Shown piece by piece: positions 55,816 through 64,000 of a stretch of 64,000 bases of DNA. Below the pieces are notes generated by a model. The model had not been told where the DNA came from. It did not search any database and worked only from the letters and a program-made list of their open reading frames with translations. This DNA is from Sodiomyces alkalinus F11 (taxonomy: Eukaryota; Ascomycota; Sordariomycetes; Glomerellales; Plectosphaerellaceae), in contig NW_021167079.1 in NCBI RefSeq assembly GCF_003711515.1, forward strand, positions 6,070,385 to 6,134,384, given 5' to 3'. The translations under genes were made by a program, and so were the position numbers. Position 1 is the first letter of the stretch. The number at the start of each line of letters is the position of its first letter.

Positions 55816-58800
55816 AAGGGGGAATTATTTCCTAAGGGCTTTGACCTCACGAGACGCATGGGCGAATTAAAGAAAAGGCACCGACATGTATTTTAAAAAG
55901 TGGAGGGCCGGATAGTCGCGCGTCGGGTTTACGTCACACAGACTACGGGGGACACATCGTAGGGAGTTTGGAGGTTAGATCCTCGGATATCGCGTTTGCA
56001 TCAACGGACACTTCTTCAGGCAACCGACTAGGGACTCATTTGAATCGTTCGTGAGGTGCAGCGCTACCGTAACCGCGGAGCGGCCCGTGTTCGTGCGAGG
56101 GCAGGAGGACTGGCGCCGAGAGTTGGTGTCTTCACGATAACAACAACAACAACAGCAACAACTGAAGGGTCACTGAAGAGTCGGGGTATCAAATCCGGAC
56201 TCGTTCTGAATACTTGTCCACCCAACAAACAGACTTTCGTTCGCGTTGTCTATCAAGCCCAAGGCGTTTGGGGTTGTTAAGGTAGTGAGTGTGACGGACG
56301 GTCTTGGTTCAAAAGTACTGTTTCCAAGCAATTCTCATCTCGGTCAATTTGTGTCCGAACAAGACTCATTGATCCCGACGTGATGTATGGTGGATATGGA
56401 CTTGTGTGACTGGTAGCAAAGCATGGGGTGGGTCACGGCATGCGGAGCTACTCAGCGTATAGGTGTAGATATCTGGTATGTTGTTGCGAGGTGCCATAGC
56501 TGCGAGTGGACCGTGTCACCAAGAGCTGCATGCATCTAGGTAGTAGTCTAGGTAGTAGACTAGCGGTGATAATGCATTCCCAAGGCATAATGGTTTATGG
56601 CATGGAAACGGAGAAGATTTAACTGACCCTTCTAAGCTCATCCGCGTGCGCAATGGGATCGGATAGCTTGTGCAGTCGACGATCCGGACTCGTAGAAGTC
56701 AGACTGCGGGGAAGTCATCCTGTCTGCTGCAACGTCGATATAAGCAGCCACCTCGGCCTTGTCATGGTACATACTACCATCATTCACAAGTCCCCAAAAT
56801 GGGTTTATCTGCCGAAAGGAACGAAAAGGCAAAGGAGCGGTGTTAAGGACCATCCATGTGCCATGTACAACGAGCTCTTGGCCTTGCCCACACCACCCAT
56901 AGAAGTGCATGCAGAGCTACATCTACTATCTATCACTTGAACTTTGTTGGTGTTGATAAGGTATTGAGCAAACAAGAAAGATTGACCTTGTCATGCATCG
57001 ACAGCGAAGAGAGCGGATGTCCCAGCGTAACTAGGAATCGAACTGCCTGAGAAGCCAGTACGAACTATTACTCTTGGCAGTGCCTTGCCGTGGGGTCCTC
57101 GTCCAGCTGGAATGAGGGAACACAAGTATGATTCTGTTGAGAATGACGGGTCCAGCTCACACTCACACTGGCCGGGTGCGAAGATGACTTGGCTCACACC
57201 CCAAACTGTTCTAGTATGACATGCAAGCTGTGTTTGGGTATATGAGGATCTCAACAAGGTTAGTAATTCCTTCTGCTAACCAGACCCTGGGATGAACAAG
57301 AGGAGGGGTCTTGATTAGGCAGGTCAGGATGGACACACGGCTTGGGTTGCCTTGAGATCAACACAACATGTTCACTGGCTTCACTCATTAGGCCCCATTT
57401 GGTCTCGTTATCAGAGGTTTGTTGTCATTTCCTGCATCTTGGATCGGTTGTTGGGATAGATTCGACTCCCACGAATTACCATGGGACCCAGATAGGCAAT
57501 GACCATTGAGGAACCAAGGTAGACGACAGTGTTGACCATGTACGTGTAGTAGTGTACTCGATGTATTGGCTATTGGTTGAACAGATAGTGCTCGCGATGT
57601 GGCGGTTTCGAGAGCCAGTCGACATGCTGATGCAGACGGTGTAACGAAGTATCCTACGGAGATGCGTAACACGATTGTGGCCGGGAGGGGACCCGGAGAA
57701 GCTCGGACGAAGCACGTGCATTTGAAAGACTCCCGCCCCAACGACCCGGGGACGGGAGGATTGACACCTCAGCACGAAGTTCCACTCCAGACGTACTGAG
57801 TACCTAATTACTTCGTGCAGTAATTACCTTATACCTAAGGTAAGGTAGGCAACAAAGATACCCTCATCCCCCTTATCTGATGGTCAGGTCTGCCGGTAAG
57901 CATTTGCCACTAAGGTTTCCTAATAATCCGGGAGTAAAAACGATTCATTTAGCACTAAGCCAAAGTACCGGCGTTAAAATGCCCTTGAGTATCGCCCTCC
58001 GATGAAAATCAAACGCATCAAACGGATCAAAACGGCGATGTGCGCTTCCCTCGGCGTTGGGGGTCTGACCTGTGTGTGCGGGTCGACCACCACGCAAATA
58101 TGAGTACAGTACCAGACCGTGAGGCCTACCGATATTGCGACCGAATAAGTGCGAGCTGTCCGACATGTCCAAGATGGCGCGAGCTAGAGCGAGAGGCATT
58201 GCAGCAGAGGATGGACGCGGCGTCCCTTGCTTGCCGAGTACACTCAGCGTTTGCTACAGTAGAATACTTGTCCTCGTCGTCGAACCCTCCACGTCTGCGT
58301 TATTCCCGTCCGTCCTTTATACTTTCCATACCCAGCTTCTGCGATGTCGGTCCCCATTTATTATTTCGGACCGCATCCACTGCCTGTCCAGGTCCCCACT
58401 CGATCAACGGGTAGCGGTGCGCAGGTGGTCCCATTCACAACCTCATGCCAACAGGAGAAAAAAGAAAGGAAGAAAAAAAGGAAAGGGGAATATGCGGGCA
58501 GCAATGAAGCGGTCTGGACAGTGCTAGACGCTTCTTCCCCTTTAGCCACCATGTTCACACCCATCCCTTGCACTGATTAACGCCCGGTCGCCACTCACCA
58601 GTGGTCAAGTTGGTGAATTCCAAGGCCAAGGTCGGCCTAAGGCGAACCTCGACACACTACGGAGTACCCTACGGGGAACCGACGATACGATCCCACTCGT
58701 CCACTTTCTTCCATCAGTCCCCATGCAACCAACCCGTTACCCCACCCATCAGCCAGGTTTCTCCCAACCCTGGTCCTGATTCCCCAACCGTGCTTGGGCA

Positions 58801-59067
58801 AAGATGTGGATACGATCTGCGGGTTTCCCCTTAGCCCCTGTCCCTCTACCCCGGGAATGCTTGAGGTTGTGGTAGGGACCGCCGCTTGACCCCGCGGCCA
58901 TACTCTGTATATAATGGTCCTGTCTCTTTCCTCCCGTAAATGGCGATTACTGTTCTGGTTCCCCCTGTATCATCCCGTTTATTTCCAATCAATGATTGTG
59001 TATCTGTTTTAGATCATCGTAGACTCCCCCAGTTACTTCCTATCCACAACTCTACAAACTAGTCACC
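55816..59067. other. 3.3-kb intergenic region
   Basis: No gene is supported. Features are a CAA repeat near 56140-56160, an ACGGAGTACC motif near 58660, and a dense TACCTTA/TAAGGTAAGG block near 57825-57850. The final 150 bases form the promoter and leader of the dehydrogenase gene. Confidence 0.55.
58908..58914 (+). promoter_or_regulatory. TATA box of the arabinitol dehydrogenase gene
   Basis: TATATAA stands about 154 bases before the ATG, followed by a CT-rich leader. CCCCGG at 58849-58854 fits the short carbon-repressor CreA consensus (SYGGRG, reverse strand), which would suit a sugar-alcohol gene, though such a short site occurs often by chance. Confidence 0.45.
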
Positions 59068-60694
59068 ATGGCTGACCTTCCCAAGACTATGAAGGCTCTC
59101 CGGTATGTGATGGTCTCTTCCTTGCCGTCAAGCTATGGAACTTTCGCCTTGAACCGTGCCAGACCTGCGGACGGATACCTCGGTGTTTGACGGCATTCGA
59201 TGACCTGAGAAACGGTTCTGGTCCACTGCGCTTCGTGGCGCGCCACAGTCAGACTAACCGTTTCCTGCAGCTACGAGAAGCCGGAGGACTGGTCCATTGT
59301 CGAGGTCCCTCTGCCTGAGCTGCGGGAGAATGATGTCCTTGTCAAGGTCCGGGCTTGCGGTGTGTGTGGAACTGGTACGTCAAAGCAACATTACATCTCC
59401 CCTTAAATGCACCCCTCGGGTTCGTGACTTGGGAACTGACGAAAGTTTTCGGACGACAGATCTCGTACGGGAATTCCCCATTTCCCACCCCTGACGACGA
59501 ACACAGGGAGATAATAATCAAGCATGGCTAATATATGGCCACCGGCTCTAGCACATCCACGAGGGCGAATTCATTGCCAAGTTTCCTTTGATTCCCGGTC
59601 ACGAGACTGTCGGTGTCGTCGCCGCGGTTGGCCCCGTATGTCCTCACATTATTTCCTTAAAAGGACCGCCTGGAACTGTCTCAAGGAGATGAACTAATAT
59701 GGAACCGCGAGATAGAAAGTCAAGGGTTTCGAGATTGGCGATCGCGTTGCGGCCGACAATAGCGAACTCTGCCAGGAGTGCTTCTACTGCCGTCGTGGGG
59801 AGACGCTTCTCTGCGAGCACTTCGAGGCTCACGGCGTCACCATGGATGGTGGTTTCGCCGAGTACTGCTCCTACCCCGCCGGCAAGGTGTTCAAGATCCA
59901 TAACCTGACCGATGTCGACGCCACCCTTCTCGAGCCTGCGTCGTGTGCCTGCCACGGCCTCGACAAGATCCGACCCCGCCTGGGCTCTAGTGTTCTCATG
60001 TTGGGTGCCGGTCCCACTGGTCTCATGCTCGCCCAACTCATGCGCCACAACGGTGGCTGCAGCGTCACCATTGCCGCCCCGGCCGGCCTCAAGATGGACC
60101 TCGCCAGGAGTATTGACGCCGCCGACCATTACGTTGAGCTCTCCCGCTCCGAACCTGAGGTTCAGTTCACCCAGCTCAAGCAGGACAACCCCTACGGCTT
60201 CGATGTCGTCGTCGAGGCTACCGGCTCCACCAAGATTCTCGAGGATGCAATCCACTACGTCCGACGCGGCGGCAAGCTTGTCGTATACGGGTAAGCGGGA
60301 GTCCTGGTTCTTGACCGATTGGCGGGTTGGTGCTTGCAGTCAACTAACACCATTTTGCAGCGTTTACCCCAGTGCTGCCCGCGTCTCGTGGCCTCCTTCC
60401 AAAATTTTCGGCGACGAGATTACCATCCTTGGCTCATTCTCCGAGACTTACATGTTCCGTATGTGTTACCTTCCCCCCCTGTAGTCATTGATATTTAGCG
60501 TGGCGCGCAGACAAGGCTGACTTGTGCGGTGAATAGCTGCCACCATCGACTACCTCGATAGTGGCAAGGTCAAGACCAAGGGTGTGGTTAACAAGGTCTT
60601 CAAACTCGAGCAATTTGGCGAGGCTCTCGAGAGCATCAAGAACAAGAGCGCCATCAAGGCAGCCATCGTCTTCGACGGCGCCACCGGCGTGTAA
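59068..60694 (+). CDS. zinc-dependent D-arabinitol-type dehydrogenase
   Basis: Medium-chain zinc alcohol dehydrogenase that most resembles fungal D-arabinitol dehydrogenases, which interconvert D-arabinitol and a ketopentose with NAD(P). Seven exons: 59068-59102, 59271-59374, 59460-59464 (5 nt), 59552-59635, 59716-60290, 60361-60458 and 60537-60694, giving 352 residues. Catalytic zinc ligands are Cys44 (GVCGTD) and His65-Glu66 (PGHET). The structural zinc site is [19 protein letters not shown], with four cysteines. The cofactor fold shows [12 protein letters not shown] and later VVEATGS. The 5-nt exon supplies the Asp-Leu of GTDLHIHEGE; without it the frame is broken. Sorbitol, L-arabinitol or xylitol dehydrogenase is less likely because the sequence follows the ARD-type [13 protein letters not shown] pattern. 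Substrate is inferred. Confidence 0.87.
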
Positions 60695-62063
60695 ACGAAC
60701 CAGGCTGGTTTTGTTTTGCGACGAGATGTCTGGTCCATGGATATCGTTTTGCATGCCAGTCATCGTATGTCAAAAAAAAAATAAGAATTAGGGTAGGCTC
60801 GCATACTTGGGTGTAATAATCGGGAGTAGAGGTTCAAAGCCCTATCCGGGATATAGGATGTGGGATGTGACATGGATGTCATGAGCGATGACTGATGAGA
60901 AAGATGGTTGTCCTGAGCTGTGATACCATGGTGTTGTGGAACGGGCTCCCATGAGGATAGACGAGCACAAGTTGCAAGGCACTGCGAAACAACGTCAATT
61001 TCAACCGAATTCCAAAACGAACGACATGCGTGCGTACGGATACATATTTGAAGTTGAATCGCCCCGAGAATGTTGGTCGATAAATCAATAAATCACTTCT
61101 TCAACTTGTCAACCGTGACCTTGCCTGTACTTGCACAGGTACCTATGGACCAAGTACTCAGTAGAGGTACTTCGTACGTACCTTATGTATTCCACCCACC
61201 CATCCCGGAAGGTGCTGGTCCCACCCAACCCTACCTAATAACTTCAGTCACGGAACTGAGTCCGTCTACGGGAATTAGTACCTAGGTACCTAGTCGTTCA
61301 CAGCCTCTTAAGCAGCCCTGTGTACAGGGATTCGACGTCAGGGTCTCCATTGTGATTCGCTCCAGTACGTGTAAAACGAGCATAGTAATTATGGGGTTTC
61401 CCCAACTTTTGGTTGAATACGAGCTTCAGGTTGGTTTCTGCATCTCTCCTTCACCTCCTCCTTTAATTCCCCTTCTCTCACCTGATTCTCAAGTCGAAAG
61501 ATGAGAGGCAGTGGATATCGCGATAATCAGTTGGTCTCTACGTGATCATTTCATACAGTTCTCCCTGTTGCTCCGTGCTACTGTCGTTACTGAACTGGTT
61601 CCTTATCCTGCTTGACCTGCCCTGTGCACTCTTCCAAAATCCATTGCCAGCTGCCTCAGAAACTCCGGGGGGCTCTCTTCGCGACCATTTGCCAGAGCTT
61701 TCATCAAAGGCCCTTCATCAATGACTGCAACCTTCTGGTTGTTTAATTCCCCCGTCTTTCCGGCCATCTGCACGTAACTTACTCGCCTGCGGCCGACATA
61801 GGAATCTAAAGGTCTTACTTCAATAAGGCACCTTGGGCACACACCTCAACCAACCCAACCCACACCCCCTGTTCTTGAGATTCCTCGTCCATATCGGTAA
61901 TATCAACGACCAAAAACATCTTCTGAGCATCGCTCCCTCCTCCGAATCCTGTCTTCACGGGTGTCACCCCGAGTAGGGAAACTGTTCCCGATTATTCGGG
62001 TTGAGAAATGCCAGTTACTTCCCATCACCGGCAACTACGTTTGCCCCTGTACTCGAGTCCACT
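60695..62063. other. intergenic region before the HECT gene
   Basis: 3' region of the dehydrogenase and promoter of the next gene. It has GGTACTTCGTACGTACC at about 61159-61175 and TAGTACCTAGGTACCTAG near 61277-61294. Short open frames have no domains. In the frame of the HECT gene a stop (TAG) lies at 61974, which supports the ATG at 62064. Confidence 0.55.
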
Positions 62064-64000
62064 ATGACTCCATGGCCAGCTCGTCGTCCCGTCCCTCCTC
62101 CACCTTCCGAACCACCACCTCCTCCACCACCACCTCCACCACCTCCTCCAAAGGATGGAGCGTTTCTACCATTTGCCTCAGCTCTTCCAGCTCCTGCGTT
62201 CCGAACTACACCATCATCCCCTGGCCGCGAGTCAGGTTCTGCCTCTGGTCTCAGATATCACCATCAAACACCACACCGACCCACTGCTTACGAGGATCTC
62301 GTCACTCGACTCCATACCACCCCGCTAAATGCGCCGCCGCATTACTTTACACGGCTACCTAACTCACCGGCTTTCGACAACCCTCAGCTCAACGCAGGCT
62401 CGAGTTCTTCTGAATCAGACCTCCACCCTCCCAGACCACGCCGTCCCGGCCATGCGCGGTCTGTGAGCCATCCGTTTCCCTACTTATTATCCAAGAAAAA
62501 ACAACGCCCTAACATCAACATCAACCCTGATTCTGACTCCGAAATTGACGACGGATTCCCACCGCGACCGCCCCAAGGCAAATCTCATAAGAGGGGGAAC
62601 ATGGCGGGTGGCAGTCGGGATTTTGTGACGGGAAACTGCATGACCTGCAATTCCCTTGTGCGATGGCCCAGGGAGCTGAGGGTTTTCAAATGCACCGTTT
62701 GTGTCACCATCAACGATGTCCACCCAGACCATCGCCCGGAACCCCGATCCGAGGACGCCCCGCGCTGGCTGCGAAACCCTGTTCTCGACGCCTCGTCCTC
62801 GCCCCCTAGGAGCAGTACTCGTCAGGCCGACAGAACAGATACAGGCGAGATTTCGTTGGAGCACACGAGATCATTGGTATACCAGTGCATTCGGGCATAT
62901 CTCGCCTCGGCTGCCACCAAGGCTCAGCATGGAGGGACCGCGGCGCGTTCTGCGATGTCTGGCCTGCAAGCCGTATCTCCATTTGAGGACGAACATTCAT
63001 GGGACCCAACCAGCGAAACGCCATCAAAATTCCAATTTCTCCAACAGCCGACGCTTCATCTGGAACCTCGCCGGGACCCATCAACTGCTCGGTCTTACTC
63101 GTCTTCGTATCCCGGTCGTCCACCTGTGCATGACCTTATAGCGGACGAAAGCACGCCTCGGTCTGGAGAACCGTCGTCACGGACAGATCAGGATGCAAAG
63201 CTGATCTTCAAGCCCGTTGAGAATTACATCATATCTTGCTTCGGGTCTTTCCACCGTGTGAATAATTCCTTCCTTACCAACCTCTCAACACACGCAGCTT
63301 CGCCCTCCAAATTCGTCACGACCAGGCGACCGTTGGCGGCGACTCGTCAAGAGCCTGCGAACATGCCTTCGCAAGTATGCGATCTAGACCCGAAACTCCT
63401 ACTGCTCGGCGACGTCGCGGAAAACGGAATGTGGTGGACCGGTGTGCAGGAGGATCCCCCTCCACAGAGCAAGTCGGAACGGCGTCGTCCGTCGGTGGCT
63501 ACTCCCTCTATAATCACCTCGCATTCCCCTCAGGTGGATTGGGGCCGGGCATCAGACTGGTATGCCGCGGTGGTGAACGCAGCAGAAAGTTGGCCCTCCA
63601 TTTACGATCAGCTTTGCGCAGAAGACGACTTCGAAGCGCTGCAGGTATCTGTGTTGCGAGATTTGGAGGCCACTCTCTTAGCTGCGCAGGATCACCTCCA
63701 GCGGGTGCTGCTGAAGGCTACCGAGACGTTACTTAAACGGCCCGGGCGCCCCATGAAGGACCCAAGTGACATACGGTTTCTTCTGATCATCATGCATAAC
63801 CCCCTCCTCCATGACAACTTTGCGGCCTTCAGCGGCAGTCTCCAATCCGGCGACGCCTCGCCTCGGCGGAGGAATCCCTCAGCTGGGGGCACTCGGCATC
63901 TACCAAGGCGCGGCCCAGTTTCGGGACAGCATTCTGGCATTATCAAACGAATTGTAGGTCTAATGTCCAACGCATCGAGCACCTGTCAGACTCACTTGGT
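62064..64000 (+). CDS. N-terminal part of a Hul4-like HECT ubiquitin ligase (cut by window end)
   Basis: The frame opens at 62064, the first ATG after an in-frame stop, and runs without a stop or clear intron to the window end: 645 full codons. It begins with a proline-rich segment, then a Ser/Pro/Arg-rich region. A Cys4-type motif follows near residues 195-225 (GNCMTCNSLVRWPRELRVFK then CTVC), which I associate with the N-terminal part of fungal Hul4-type HECT E3 enzymes. Further on are KPVENYIISCFGSFHRVN and a helical region (DWGRASDWYAAVVNAAESWP) in the expected order. The HECT catalytic domain would lie beyond 64000 and is not seen, so the enzyme call is inference from the N-terminal part. 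Convergence of a conserved zinc motif and the following helices makes an unrelated protein less likely. Confidence 0.65.
   Translation, partial: MTPWPARRPVPPPPSEPPPPPPPPPPPPPKDGAFLPFASALPAPAFRTTPSSPGRESGSASGLRYHHQTPHRPTAYEDLVTRLHTTPLNAPPHYFTRLPNSPAFDNPQLNAGSSSSESDLHPPRPRRPGHARSVSHPFPYLLSKKKQRPNININPDSDSEIDDGFPPRPPQGKSHKRGNMAGGSRDFVTGNCMTCNSLVRWPRELRVFKCTVCVTINDVHPDHRPEPRSEDAPRWLRNPVLDASSSPPRSSTRQADRTDTGEISLEHTRSLVYQCIRAYLASAATKAQHGGTAARSAMSGLQAVSPFEDEHSWDPTSETPSKFQFLQQPTLHLEPRRDPSTARSYSSSYPGRPPVHDLIADESTPRSGEPSSRTDQDAKLIFKPVENYIISCFGSFHRVNNSFLTNLSTHAASPSKFVTTRRPLAATRQEPANMPSQVCDLDPKLLLLGDVAENGMWWTGVQEDPPPQSKSERRRPSVATPSIITSHSPQVDWGRASDWYAAVVNAAESWPSIYDQLCAEDDFEALQVSVLRDLEATLLAAQDHLQRVLLKATETLLKRPGRPMKDPSDIRFLLIIMHNPLLHDNFAAFSGSLQSGDASPRRRNPSAGGTRHLPRRGPVSGQHSGIIKRIVGLMSNASSTCQTHL

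Overview
The window is nuclear DNA of a filamentous ascomycete (Pezizomycotina, most likely a Sordariomycete). Supporting signs are short introns of about 50-190 bp with GTANGT donors and CTAAC/CTGAC branch sites, CT-rich leaders, an AA11 chitin-active LPMO, a CAP20-type perilipin, and a RIP-mutated transposon. Genes are spaced 0.3-3 kb apart with no operons. Reading frames were rebuilt across introns by following donor, branch and acceptor signals and family conservation, so most exon joins are sequence-supported inferences, not transcript evidence.

Layout. 1-7.2 kb: secreted AA11 LPMO (+), a WW-domain glycine/proline-rich protein (+), and a small unrecognised ER membrane protein with a KKXX tail (-). 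7.5-12.8 kb: a single AT-rich, gene-free DNA transposon of about 5.26 kb with terminal inverted repeats and a perfect 10-bp target duplication. It is heavily RIP-mutated inside and sits in the promoter region between the ER-protein gene and alpha-tubulin. 13-22 kb: alpha-tubulin (+), Ede1/Eps15-like endocytic scaffold (+), Bcd1 zf-HIT snoRNP factor (-). 24.5-36.3 kb: CAP20 perilipin (+), DENN-domain protein (+), pirin (+), a 45-N gap, exocyst Sec6 (+). 37.8-46 kb: bHLH regulator (-) with a minisatellite-filled intron, TMEM135-like membrane protein (+), Get2-like tail-anchor receptor (-). 46.8-55.8 kb: Sec31 (-), a small RRM protein (+), MLRQ/B12D respiratory subunit (-) head-to-head with Cox12/COX6B (+), Sde2 (-), ribosomal protein eS10 (+). 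59-64 kb: D-arabinitol-type dehydrogenase (+) and the N-terminal part of a Hul4-like HECT E3 (+), cut by the window end.

Many genes serve membrane traffic (Ede1, Sec6, Sec31, Get2, the DENN protein), but nothing suggests they form a cluster. The observations most worth checking are the intact-ended RIP-degraded transposon with its internal GGAAACG motif clusters, very small exons (5 nt in the arabinitol dehydrogenase, a possible 3 nt in COX12, 16 nt in the MLRQ gene), the bidirectional MLRQ-COX12 promoter, a pirin gene with two TATA/start options, and dispersed short palindromes in the intergenic DNA. I did not see a CRISPR array, a tRNA, an rRNA or an obvious biosynthetic gene cluster.
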